Below, one piece after another: positions 1 through 8,118 of a stretch of DNA of 64,000 bases. A program made the translations under genes and the position numbers. Positions within the stretch are counted from its first letter, which is position 1. Each line of letters begins with the position of its first letter. The notes beneath the pieces are model-generated. The model did not search any database. It was not told where the DNA came from and saw only the letters and a list, made by a program, of their open reading frames with translations. Where the stretch lies: the NCBI GenBank assembly GCA_004293165.1, contig RDYL01000003.1, positions 124,001 to 188,000 on the forward strand. The letters are read 5' to 3'. The stretch comes from Flavobacteriia bacterium (GTDB lineage Bacteria; Bacteroidota; Bacteroidia; Flavobacteriales; Flavobacteriaceae).

Positions 1-1105
1 TATGATTTTCAATGATATCATAACCCGAATTGAAGTAAAATAATTTAGCAGGATAAGTTAATCCAGTTAAATAAGTATTCATATTTGAAGAAGGTTCAGG
101 AACCACGCCATCAGTAGTGATATTACCTCCAAACGCATTGGTTATTCGTCCAATTACACATGAAAAATCAATTAGATTATCTATCGATTTTTGGTTTAAG
201 CCCTGAATGGTTTCTCCTGAAATGCCATTGCAATTAACATCAACATTGTAAAAATCTGGAGAATAGGAGTTGTCATTCATGCTTGTGCTGTTTTGAATTT
301 CAGTGCCTCCAAATAAAAAATGACTTCCTTCGCCACTATAATAGTAAGTGGTTTTTAAATCTCTTATAGCTTCAGAACTTACATCCGTTCCGGTCATAAA
401 CGCTAAAACATTATCACTTGCGTTACTTCCGCCATGGGGAGTTCCTAAAGTTAATAACTTAGCTACATGGTGTTGATTATCGGATTGCCAATTATACGCG
501 TTTTGAATGTATTCTCTGGATGCTAAACCACCCATGCTGTGCCCAATCAAAATAACTTTGTCTTTTCCGGTTACTTCCATTACTCTTTGAATGGCTACTT
601 TTACTGCAGCGCCTTGCTTAGCAATTGCTGATTGATTACTCAAAACAGTTGTTCCAACTGCGCCATTTGGGTTTACATTAAAATTTACATAGAAATAGTC
701 TCCATTTTGCACAAACGATTCAAATGCAGCAATATCAGCTCCTGCAGTAGGATAAAAGTTTTTATTAGTTGTGGTATTGTTGTTGTCTGCATTTAAACAG
801 AAATCAAACCGTCCTCCATAGGTAAATGAATATTGTGTATCGTAATAATCGGTAGATGTATTCCAAGTTTCCGAACTTGAATTTAATCCGTGAATAAAGA
901 GAATAGGATAAGGTAATTTGCTTTCAAACACCCTACTAGTTGTATTTCTAACAGGGGTTTTTAATGGAAAAATACTGTCGTTTCTGTATTCAAAATACTC
1001 GAATTCGGCTTGTCTAGGTTTAAATTCAATCCGATGATTTTGAGAAAATCCAACGGAAGAAATGAATAGTAAAGTAAATGATAAAAAAAAGGTAATTTTA
1101 TTCAT
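1..1105 (-). CDS. Secreted alpha/beta-hydrolase (lipase-like), 3' end cut by window edge
   Basis: Leftward reading frame open from an ATG at 1105 to the window edge, so the C-terminus is missing. The first ~20 residues (MNKITFFLSF..., ending near GFSQ) form a signal peptide, so the product should be exported. The nucleophile elbow GHSMGG is at about residues 188-193 with Ser190, the hallmark of lipases and PGAP1-like esterases. The substrate cannot be told. A terminator of the next gene lies upstream, so it is probably transcribed alone. The fold call is secure; exact enzyme activity is inference. Confidence 0.8.
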   Translation of the reverse strand, partial: MNKITFFLSFTLLFISSVGFSQNHRIEFKPRQAEFEYFEYRNDSIFPLKTPVRNTTSRVFESKLPYPILFIHGLNSSSETWNTSTDYYDTQYSFTYGGRFDFCLNADNNNTTTNKNFYPTAGADIAAFESFVQNGDYFYVNFNVNPNGAVGTTVLSNQSAIAKQGAAVKVAIQRVMEVTGKDKVILIGHSMGGLASREYIQNAYNWQSDNQHHVAKLLTLGTPHGGSNASDNVLAFMTGTDVSSEAIRDLKTTYYYSGEGSHFLFGGTEIQNSTSMNDNSYSPDFYNVDVNCNGISGETIQGLNQKSIDNLIDFSCVIGRITNAFGGNITTDGVVPEPSSNMNTYLTGLTYPAKLFYFNSGYDIIENH

Positions 1106-1198
1106 GCACATTATTCTGAGGATAATAATTAGTGCAATATATAAAATATGTGTTAAATTTTCTAAAATAATTTAATTATGACGAAAATTCAATAAAAA

Positions 1199-1222
1199 TA
1201 AAAGCTCCAACTGGAGCTTTCT
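1199..1222 (-). terminator. Rho-independent terminator of the 85-aa/thioredoxin group
   Basis: Inverted repeat AAAGCTCC-AACT-GGAGCTTT at 1201-1220, followed on the minus strand by a T-rich run. It begins just past the stop of the leftward gene at 1225. Confidence 0.8.
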
Positions 1223-1224
1223 AA

Positions 1225-1482
1225 TTATTTATCTATAGAACCTAAAACACGTTTCATGAAATCGTTCAAGGCTGTTTTTTTGTCTTTGCCTTCTTTTATC
1301 ATTTGGGTTACTTCAAGTGCACCATACATGTTTGAAATTAATTCGGCAATTACATCTAATTCTTCATCTTTTAATGATGAAACTTCACAAAGATTCTCTA
1401 GAACCTCAATAGTTTCAACTAAATAATCTTGGTCGTTATCTTCAATAAATTGAGTTAACTGTTTTATAACGGGTAATTTCAT
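1225..1482 (-). CDS. Small conserved protein beside thioredoxin/peroxiredoxin (DUF6952-like)
   Basis: An 85-residue acidic, mostly helical soluble protein with no signal peptide, membrane segment or cysteine pair (a single Cys near residue 32). I recognise it only as a small protein of Flavobacteria found next to thioredoxin and peroxiredoxin genes; the family name DUF6952 is from memory and tentative. It is last in a leftward group (peroxiredoxin, thioredoxin, this gene) with 50-80 bp gaps and is followed at once by a terminator. A role accessory to the redox pair is inferred from position only. Confidence 0.7.
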   Translation of the reverse strand: MKLPVIKQLTQFIEDNDQDYLVETIEVLENLCEVSSLKDEELDVIAELISNMYGALEVTQMIKEGKDKKTALNDFMKRVLGSIDK

Positions 1483-1539
1483 ATTTGTTTTTGTTTCAAG
1501 TTTAAGGTTTCAGGTTGTTTACAAACTTGAAACTTATAA

Positions 1540-1848
1540 TTAAACTACTTCTGCAACCAATTCAGCTAAAACTTCAGCTTTATTAGTTTGTGTTTGATTC
1601 ACTAATGCACCATTTTTAAATGTAGCAAAAGTTGGTAAGTTATCTACTTTAGCTAATTTTCTAGATTCTGGAAACTTTTCAGCATCTACAATTACAAAAG
1701 GAATGGTTTCGTTTTGTGAAGCCATCATTTTGAATTTTGGTTTCATGATACGACAATTTCCACACCATGAAGCTGAAAATTGTACCACAACCGTTTCGTT
1801 GTTTGCAATTACTTCGGCTAAATTATCTTGTTCTATTTCTGTAAACAT
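1540..1848 (-). CDS. Thioredoxin-family protein with a CGNC active site
   Basis: A 102-residue single-domain thioredoxin fold. The active site is W28-C29-G30-N31-C32 instead of the usual WCGPC, and the cis-proline is in the NLPTF stretch near residue 72. There is no signal peptide, so it should be cytoplasmic. It lies between the peroxiredoxin gene (upstream) and the 85-aa gene, which suggests that it reduces the peroxiredoxin. Asn at the position normally held by Pro would be expected to shift the redox potential. Family membership is firm; the partner is inferred. Confidence 0.9.
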   Translation of the reverse strand: MFTEIEQDNLAEVIANNETVVVQFSASWCGNCRIMKPKFKMMASQNETIPFVIVDAEKFPESRKLAKVDNLPTFATFKNGALVNQTQTNKAEVLAELVAEVV

Positions 1849-1929
1849 AATTTTTAAAATTCAATTTCAATAGCAATATCTAAATTCAATTATTTGAAAC
1901 TTGATATTGCTATTGATTTTTGTTATTGA

Positions 1930-2565
1930 TTAATGTGAAGCTAAATAAGCAGCAGTTGAATTTCTATCTGCATTCATAGCGTCTTTTCCTTCTTCCCAGT
2001 TAGCTGGACAAACTTCACCTTTAGTTTGAACGTGCGTATAAGCGTCAACTAATCTTAAATATTCGTTTACGTTTCTTCCTAATGGCATGTCATTTACACT
2101 TTCGTGGAAAATTTTACCTTCTTCGTCAATCAAATAAGTAGCTCTAAAAGTTACATTTGAACCTTCTAATATTTCATCATTAAGATTTTCGTCATAAACC
2201 CATTCTGCATCTAAAATATCTAAAGCAGCAGATAAATTTCTAGTAGTGTCTGCTAAAAGTGGATAAGTTACACCTTCAATTCCACCATTATCTTTTGCTG
2301 TATTTAACCATGCAAAGTGTACTTCGTTAGTATCACAAGAAGCGCCAATTACCATTGTGTTTCTTTTTTCAAATTCACCCAAAGCAGCTTGAAATGCATG
2401 TAATTCTGTTGGACAAACAAATGTAAAATCTTTTGGATACCAAAACAATACTACTTTTTTCTTGTTGTTAACAGCTTCTTCTAATACGTTAATTCTTAAA
2501 TTATCTCCCATAAAAGAGATAGCATCAACTGTAATGTTTGGGAATTTTTTTCCTACTAATGACAT
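1930..2565 (-). CDS. 2-Cys peroxiredoxin (AhpC/Prx1 type)
   Basis: A 211-residue thiol peroxidase that reduces H2O2 and organic peroxides. The peroxidatic cysteine is C51 in FVCPTE and the resolving cysteine is C186 in EVCPANW, the typical 2-Cys arrangement. Length fits the AhpC/Prx1 subfamily. It is the first gene of a leftward group with a thioredoxin downstream, the likely electron donor; no AhpF is present in the window. A promoter with a TAnnTTTG element lies just upstream. Confidence 0.95.
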   Translation of the reverse strand: MSLVGKKFPNITVDAISFMGDNLRINVLEEAVNNKKKVVLFWYPKDFTFVCPTELHAFQAALGEFEKRNTMVIGASCDTNEVHFAWLNTAKDNGGIEGVTYPLLADTTRNLSAALDILDAEWVYDENLNDEILEGSNVTFRATYLIDEEGKIFHESVNDMPLGRNVNEYLRLVDAYTHVQTKGEVCPANWEEGKDAMNADRNSTAAYLASH

Positions 2566-2602
2566 AATGTTATAATTTTAAATTGTTATTTATTTTCTGA
2601 TA

Positions 2603-2628
2603 CAAATTTACGAATAAAAAAACCACAA
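2603..2628 (-). promoter_or_regulatory. Putative promoter of the peroxiredoxin group
   Basis: Minus-strand TAAATTTG at 2603-2610 matches the Bacteroidota -7 consensus TAnnTTTG, with TTG at 2626-2628, 15 bases upstream. The start codon is 38 bases from the -7 box. No transcription-start data; the assignment rests on sequence match only. Confidence 0.5.
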
Positions 2629-2647
2629 CTATAGTTAAGTCATGGTT
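2614..2647 (-). terminator. Terminator of the nhaC-type gene
   Basis: On the minus strand a 10-bp stem (two G-U pairs) AACCATGACT/AGTTGTGGTT at 2621-2647 is followed by seven T (2614-2620). It lies 38 bp after the stop of the leftward antiporter gene and overlaps the upstream part of the peroxiredoxin promoter. Confidence 0.7.
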
Positions 2648-2684
2648 AATTTTTATTTTAATATAGATTTTGTTTATGGTATTT

Positions 2685-4154
2685 TTATTTCTTTATTTCT
2701 GAAACCAATTGTTTGATTTTAATATTGAAAGCCGCAAAAATTAATGTCATGAATGGACTTAAAATATTAAAAAATGCATAAGGTAAATAATCCAGTGTTG
2801 AAACACCTAGCGTCCCGGCTTGGTAGGCACCACAAGTGTTCCAAGGTACTAATACGGATGTAACTGTACCAGTATCTTCTAATGTTCTACTTAAGTTTTC
2901 TGGTGCTAGTCCTTTGTCTTTATATGCTTTTGCAAACATTTTTCCAGGTACTACAATTGCTAAATATTGATCAGACGCTGTTATGTTTAATGCTAAACAA
3001 CTTCCAACAGTTGAAGCAAACAAACCAAAAGTTGTATGCGCTAACTTCAATAATGATTCGCTAATTCTTGCTAAAGCTCCAATTGCATCCATAATTCCGC
3101 CAAAAACCATCGCACATAAAATTAACCAAATGGTGGGTAACATTTTTGCCATGCCGCCAGAAGTAAATAAATCTGCTAATGTTTTACTTTCTGTAGGAAC
3201 AATTACTTCAGTAGTTATAGCTTGCATTACCCCCTTATAAGCTGATTTGAAAGTTAAACTATCGGCTCCAGTAATTTGAGTAACAATTTCCGGTTGAAAA
3301 ATAATAGCAAAAATTCCCGCTAATAAAGTCCCAACTAAAAGCGCAACCAATGGTTCCGTTTTTTTAACGATTAATCCGATTACTATAACTGGAACTAAAA
3401 ACAATAATGGAGTAACATTAAAACTTGCTGTTATTGAGTTTAATAAATCGTTTGTATTTGCCTCACCACTTACTTCTACAGAAAGTCCTAAGACGATAAA
3501 TAAAATTAAAGTGATTATGTAAGTTGGGATTGTAGTTAATGTCATGTATTTAATATGCGTAAACAAATCGGTTCCCGCCATTGCAGGGGCAAGGTTAGTG
3601 GTGTCAGACATGGGGGATAATTTATCTCCGAAATAAGCGCCAGATATTACAGCTCCAGCCACCATTCCTAAATCAAAACCCAATGCACCACCAATACCTA
3701 TTAATGCAATACCTACAGTTGCAGAAGTTGTCCAAGAACTTCCAGTAGCAATAGAAATTACCGAACAAATGATTAAGGTAGCCGGTAAAAAGATAGCCGG
3801 ACTTAAAATTTGTAAACCATAATATATCATTGAAGGAATAATTCCACTCACCATCCAAGTTCCAGCAAGGGCACCAACCATTAACAAAATAAGAATGGCA
3901 CTTGCTGTTGATTTAATATTATTAGCAACTTCGTCTAGCATTTTATGAAAGGGAACTTTGGTAAAATAGCCTACAATTGCAGCGACAGCGCCACCTAATA
4001 AGAGAATAAATTGATTACTTCCACCTAGTGCATTATCATCTGGTCCATTATAGGCATAAAGCACATTATAAGCAAGCATTCCGATTAAAGCAAATACAGG
4101 AATTAAAGCTTCCCATAGTTTTAGCTCTCTGTTTTTTATGATTTTAGTGTCCAT
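2685..4154 (-). CDS. nhaC: Na+/H+ antiporter, NhaC family
   Basis: A 489-residue inner-membrane protein with about 12 hydrophobic segments, of normal length for NhaC antiporters. Typical family stretches include the GSSWTTSATVG and DKLSPMSDTTNLAP regions, the latter a conserved polar loop. Predicted to exchange external H+ for internal Na+. It is transcribed alone: a terminator of the upstream gene lies at 4217-4248 and its own hairpin at 2621-2647. Family is secure; ion preference is inferred (some NhaC members carry organic acids or amino acids). Confidence 0.9.
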   Translation of the reverse strand: MDTKIIKNRELKLWEALIPVFALIGMLAYNVLYAYNGPDDNALGGSNQFILLLGGAVAAIVGYFTKVPFHKMLDEVANNIKSTASAILILLMVGALAGTWMVSGIIPSMIYYGLQILSPAIFLPATLIICSVISIATGSSWTTSATVGIALIGIGGALGFDLGMVAGAVISGAYFGDKLSPMSDTTNLAPAMAGTDLFTHIKYMTLTTIPTYIITLILFIVLGLSVEVSGEANTNDLLNSITASFNVTPLLFLVPVIVIGLIVKKTEPLVALLVGTLLAGIFAIIFQPEIVTQITGADSLTFKSAYKGVMQAITTEVIVPTESKTLADLFTSGGMAKMLPTIWLILCAMVFGGIMDAIGALARISESLLKLAHTTFGLFASTVGSCLALNITASDQYLAIVVPGKMFAKAYKDKGLAPENLSRTLEDTGTVTSVLVPWNTCGAYQAGTLGVSTLDYLPYAFFNILSPFMTLIFAAFNIKIKQLVSEIKK

Positions 4155-4216
4155 TTAGTTTTGTTTGAGGATGCAATATAGAAAAAGGAAAGTATATCGC
4201 AAAGTTTAGTTAAAAT

Positions 4217-4248
4217 AAAAATCCAGTTGAATACTCAACTGGATTTTT
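4217..4248 (-). terminator. Strong terminator of the PLP lyase gene
   Basis: A perfect 14-bp inverted repeat (AAAAATCCAGTTGA, 4-base loop, complement) lies 20 bp past the stop of the leftward gene at 4268 and ends in a T run on the minus strand. Confidence 0.9.
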
Positions 4249-4267
4249 AAAATATTGATTTTAAGAA

Positions 4268-5470
4268 TTATAAAACACCTAATTCTACCATACATTGTCT
4301 CATCATTTGATAGGTTCTTTCAATATCATTATCTAAACCAATAGAAAAACGAATTAAACCATCCGTTAAGCCCATTTCTTTTTGCTCATCTAGTGGAATT
4401 TCAGATGAAGTTGAAGTTCCTGGCGCACTAAATAAGGTTTTGTAAAACCCTAAACTTACTGCTAAATAGCCTAAGTTTCTTTGTTGCATTAATTCCATCA
4501 AAGCATTTGCCTTATCTAAAGTACCTACATCAATAGTCATCATTCCTCCAAAACCATATTCTGGATTAATCATGGTTTTATAAATTTCATGACTTGGGTG
4601 ACTTGCTAAACCTGGGTAAACCGTTTTAATTCCGTCTGCTTCAAATTTGTTAGCCAAATACATTGCATTGTGGCTGTGTTGTTTCATTCTAATGTGTAAG
4701 GTTCTTAAGTTTTTCATCACAGAAGCCGAACGCAAACTATCCATTGTTGGACCTAAAAGCATACTTGCTCCGTCGTTTACATTTTTCAAGCTATTGATGA
4801 ATTCTTGAGAAGCACAAACCACACCGCCAACAGTATCACTACTTCCGTTGATGTATTTTGTTAACGAATGAATCACAATATCAGCACCTAATTTTGCAGG
4901 AGCAACTGATAAAGGTGAAAAAGTATTATCAACAACTAATTTAATGTTGTGTTTTTTTGCAATTTTAGCTAAGGAAGCAATATCAGCTACTTCTAATAAA
5001 GGATTACTTACAGTTTCACAATATAAAACTTTGGTATTTGGTGTTATTGCAGCTTCAACGATGTCTAATTTGGTAATGTCAACAAAGGAAGTTTTGATGC
5101 CCATTCGTGGAACAAAATTTTTCAAAAATGCATATGTTCCTCCGTAAATAGTTCTACTTGAAACAATATGATCTCCGTTTCCACATAATTGTAAAAGAGT
5201 AGGAGTAATAGCACCCATTCCAGAAGCAGCAACGTTTGCCGATTCTGTTCCTTCCATGGCAGCTAATGCTTTGTCTAAGTATAAATTACTTGGAGATGAA
5301 TGACGTGAATATAAATAACATCCTTCTGCATTGCCTTCAAAGGTGTCGAACATGGTTTTTGCCGACAAAAAAGTATAAGTTGAACTGTCGGAAATAGATG
5401 GATTTACACCTCCAAATTCTCCAAAGTATTGTAAGTCTTGAATGTTGTCTGCTGGATTGAAATTTTCCAT
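4268..5470 (-). CDS. Cys/Met metabolism PLP-dependent enzyme (methionine gamma-lyase / cystathionine gamma-synthase type)
   Basis: A 400-residue enzyme of the trans-sulfuration family, normal length. The PLP lysine is in SLTKYINGSSD, and the DNTFSPL stretch holds the PLP-ring aspartate. Conserved C-terminal LIRFSIGLD is present. The reaction is a beta/gamma-elimination or replacement on Met, homocysteine or cystathionine; sequence alone does not separate these, but methionine gamma-lyase is favoured. A divergent Lrp/AsnC regulator 180 bp away suggests control by an amino acid and fits a catabolic lyase. Confidence 0.85.
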   Translation of the reverse strand: MENFNPADNIQDLQYFGEFGGVNPSISDSSTYTFLSAKTMFDTFEGNAEGCYLYSRHSSPSNLYLDKALAAMEGTESANVAASGMGAITPTLLQLCGNGDHIVSSRTIYGGTYAFLKNFVPRMGIKTSFVDITKLDIVEAAITPNTKVLYCETVSNPLLEVADIASLAKIAKKHNIKLVVDNTFSPLSVAPAKLGADIVIHSLTKYINGSSDTVGGVVCASQEFINSLKNVNDGASMLLGPTMDSLRSASVMKNLRTLHIRMKQHSHNAMYLANKFEADGIKTVYPGLASHPSHEIYKTMINPEYGFGGMMTIDVGTLDKANALMELMQQRNLGYLAVSLGFYKTLFSAPGTSTSSEIPLDEQKEMGLTDGLIRFSIGLDNDIERTYQMMRQCMVELGVL

Positions 5471-5611
5471 ATTTTTAATGTTTAGTTGTTTATTTTAAAT
5501 CAAAAATATAATAGTATAGTTTAATAATCAATAGTAATTATATAAATTAGATTTTAATTTTAATTTTGTTTCATGTTGTAGTTTTTATTTCCGTTTTTTA
5601 ATCGTTTTGAT

Positions 5612-5619
5612 TACATTTG
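5612..5619 (+). promoter_or_regulatory. -7 promoter element of the lrp/asnC gene
   Basis: TACATTTG matches TAnnTTTG and sits 31 bases before the regulator ATG, inside the 180-bp divergent region that should also hold the operator shared with the PLP-lyase gene. No clear -33 element was seen. Confidence 0.4.
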
Positions 5620-5650
5620 CCGATAACAACTACAAACAACAACACAATTA

Positions 5651-6103
5651 ATGGATTCAATTGACAAAAAACTTCTGGGATTACTCCAAGAAGACACAAA
5701 AAAAACTACAAAAGAACTTTCAATGGTTTTGAATCTTTCAGTAACAGCGGTTTATGAAAGAATAAAAAAATTAGAACGAGAAGGCGTAATTAGTAAATAT
5801 GTCGCCATTCTAGATAGAAATAAGGTAGAAAAAGCATTTGTGGTATTTTGCCACATTAAATTAATTCAGCATACTAAAGATTTTTTAACAACTTTTGAAA
5901 GCGAAGTTGTAAAATTAGATGAAGTTTTAGAGTGTTTTCACGTAAGTGGTGATTATGATTACATCTTAAAAGTACATGTAAAAGATATGGACGAATATAG
6001 AGAGTTTATGGTTACCAAGCTAACAGGATTAAACCACATTGGAAGTACACACAGTTCATTTATGATTGGAGAAGTTAAAAATACGACTGCTTTTACTTTG
6101 TAA
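5651..6103 (+). CDS. Lrp/AsnC-family transcriptional regulator
   Basis: A 150-residue protein with an N-terminal winged helix-turn-helix (about residues 5-60, DSIDKKLLGLLQ...VTAVYERIKKLE) and a C-terminal RAM/AsnC ligand-binding beta-alpha sandwich (about 65-145, with the GDYDYILKV stretch). Such proteins form octamers that sense amino acids. It is divergent from the Cys/Met PLP lyase gene, so it most likely controls that gene and itself. The ligand is not visible; methionine or another sulfur amino acid is a guess from context. Confidence 0.92.
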   Translation: MDSIDKKLLGLLQEDTKKTTKELSMVLNLSVTAVYERIKKLEREGVISKYVAILDRNKVEKAFVVFCHIKLIQHTKDFLTTFESEVVKLDEVLECFHVSGDYDYILKVHVKDMDEYREFMVTKLTGLNHIGSTHSSFMIGEVKNTTAFTL

Positions 6104-6158
6104 GAATCAGCTATAATAATTTACCAAAAAAGCAACAAATAATTAATTCAAAAAGCGT

Positions 6159-6166
6159 TACTTTTG
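6159..6166 (+). promoter_or_regulatory. -7 promoter element of lpd
   Basis: TACTTTTG fits TAnnTTTG, 40 bases before the lpd ATG. No good -33 TTG at the usual distance. Confidence 0.35.
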
Positions 6167-6206
6167 TATCCGAATTTAAGTCAAACAACAAACTTTATAT
6201 AAAATC

Positions 6207-7610
6207 ATGAGTCAATTTGATGTAACCATTATAGGTTCTGGACCTGGAGGATATGTTTCGGCGATCCGTTGTGCCCAATTAGGTTTTAAAACTGCTATTA
6301 TTGAAAAATATTCAACGCTTGGAGGAACTTGTTTAAACGTAGGATGTATTCCTTCTAAAGCATTATTAGCTTCTTCGCATCATTATGAAGAATTACAACA
6401 TTTTGCAGACCACGGAATTGAAGTTTCGGGAGATGTAAAAGTGAATTTAGAGAAAATGATTGCTCGTAAACAAGCAGTTGTAGATCAAACTTCGGGTGGT
6501 GTAAAATTCTTAATGGATAAAAACAACATCACAGTTTTCAATGGAGTAGGTTCGTTTGAAAGCGCTACTTCTGTAAAAGTGACTAAAGAAGATGGTTCTT
6601 CGGAAATCATTGAATCAAAAAATATTATTATTGCTACAGGTTCTAAACCTTCAAGCTTACCATTTATCAAATTAGATAAAGATAGAATCATCACTTCTAC
6701 TGAAGCTTTGAAACTGAAAGAAGTTCCAAAACACCTTGTAATTATTGGTGGTGGTGTAATCGGAATCGAATTAGGTCAAGTATATTTACGTTTAGGAGCG
6801 CAAGTTTCTGTAGTAGAATTTATGGACAGAATTATTCCAGGAATGGACGCAGCTTTGTCAAAAGAATTGACTAAAGTGTTGAAAAAACAAGGCATGAAAT
6901 TCTACACGTCTCACAAAGTTCAATCAGTAGAAAGAGCTGGAGATGTTGTAACGGTAAAAGCAGAAAATGCTAAAGGAGAAATCATCACATTAGAAGGTGA
7001 TTATTCATTAGTTTCTGTAGGTCGTCGTCCTTATACAGATGGATTAAATGCGGATAAAGCAGGAGTAAAAGTTACCGAAAGAGGTCAAATCGAAGTAAAC
7101 GATCATTTACAAACTTCAGCTTCAAATGTTTATGCGATTGGAGATGTAGTTCGTGGAGCGATGTTAGCACACAAAGCGGAAGAAGAAGGAGTAATGGTAG
7201 CTGAAATCTTAGCAGGACAAAAACCACATATCGATTATAATTTAATCCCTGGAGTAGTTTACACTTGGCCAGAAGTTGCCGCTGTTGGAAAAACAGAAGA
7301 GCAATTAAAAGCAGAAGGTGTAGCATACAAAGCAGGAAGTTTTCCTTTCAAAGCATTAGGAAGAGCAAGAGCTGGTGGCGACACAGACGGATTTGTAAAA
7401 ATCTTAGCTGATGCCAAAACAGATGAAGTTTTAGGAGTTCACATGATTGGAGCAAGATGTGCTGATTTGATTGCTGAAGCAGTAACCGCTATGGAATTCA
7501 GAGCTAGTGCAGAAGATATCTCAAGAATGTCTCACGCACACCCAACATTTGCAGAAGCAATCAAAGAAGCAGCATTGGCAGCGACAGATAACAGAGCATT
7601 ACACGTGTAA
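6207..7610 (+). CDS. lpdA: Dihydrolipoyl dehydrogenase (E3)
   Basis: A 467-residue flavoprotein disulfide reductase that reoxidises the lipoyl groups of 2-oxo-acid dehydrogenase complexes and the glycine cleavage system. FAD-binding GSGPGGY is at 10-16, the redox disulfide C42/C47 is in GGTCLNVGCIPSKA, the NAD-binding GGGVIGIE lies near 190, and the catalytic His is in the C-terminal HAHPTFAEA. It is monocistronic, with its own promoter element and a strong terminator; E1/E2 partners are not in the window. Confidence 0.97.
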   Translation: MSQFDVTIIGSGPGGYVSAIRCAQLGFKTAIIEKYSTLGGTCLNVGCIPSKALLASSHHYEELQHFADHGIEVSGDVKVNLEKMIARKQAVVDQTSGGVKFLMDKNNITVFNGVGSFESATSVKVTKEDGSSEIIESKNIIIATGSKPSSLPFIKLDKDRIITSTEALKLKEVPKHLVIIGGGVIGIELGQVYLRLGAQVSVVEFMDRIIPGMDAALSKELTKVLKKQGMKFYTSHKVQSVERAGDVVTVKAENAKGEIITLEGDYSLVSVGRRPYTDGLNADKAGVKVTERGQIEVNDHLQTSASNVYAIGDVVRGAMLAHKAEEEGVMVAEILAGQKPHIDYNLIPGVVYTWPEVAAVGKTEEQLKAEGVAYKAGSFPFKALGRARAGGDTDGFVKILADAKTDEVLGVHMIGARCADLIAEAVTAMEFRASAEDISRMSHAHPTFAEAIKEAALAATDNRALHV

Positions 7611-7630
7611 ATAGAAAAGTTATTATATCA

Positions 7631-7670
7631 AAAAGCCGAAATTTCAATTGAAATTTCGGCTTTTTTGTTT
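7631..7670 (+). terminator. Strong terminator after lpd
   Basis: A 15-bp perfect stem AAAAGCCGAAATTTC / complement at 7631-7664 with loop AATT and a T run. It may also serve the convergent DoxX gene that ends at 7686. Confidence 0.95.
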
Positions 7671-7685
7671 TGTTTTATTTAAATA

Positions 7686-8063
7686 TTATGGCTTTACAAT
7701 TTCTTTAAAACCATCCCAATTAGCATAAATTAAAAACACATTTGCAAGTAAGATTGCTGCTGCCATTGGAATATCTGTTCCACTAACAACTACGTGAATT
7801 AGAAAAATATTGATGCTTATTGGAAGTAAAATTATAGTTCCCAATCTAATAAACTTACCGCTTACTAACATTAATCCCGCTAATAATTCAATAGCTTTTG
7901 CTACTGGAAAAATGTACTTTGAAGCCATAAATCCAGCCATTAAAGTAGCCAAATCTCCTGTTGGTTCAGGTTGTTCTCCCATTAGGTTAAAAAAATAAGA
8001 AATCGAAGCAAAAAGCATCATAGCTCCTAAAAGTACCCGAACAATAATAGTTGCAATTTTCAT
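7686..8063 (-). CDS. DoxX-family membrane protein
   Basis: A 125-residue protein with four hydrophobic segments (about 5-22, 48-68, 72-92, 98-118). The GxMxLxAxxYFF start and AKAIELLAGLMLVSGKF core are typical of the DoxX/DUF6041-like small membrane proteins. The role in this family is poorly defined, often linked to redox or respiratory functions. It is leftward and convergent with lpd, sharing the 7631-7664 hairpin region. Family membership likely; function unknown. Confidence 0.75.
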   Translation of the reverse strand: MKIATIIVRVLLGAMMLFASISYFFNLMGEQPEPTGDLATLMAGFMASKYIFPVAKAIELLAGLMLVSGKFIRLGTIILLPISINIFLIHVVVSGTDIPMAAAILLANVFLIYANWDGFKEIVKP

Positions 8064-8118
8064 AATTTGAATAGTTTTTTGGTTAGTTAATTCAAAGATA
8101 ATGAAATAATAATACTAA

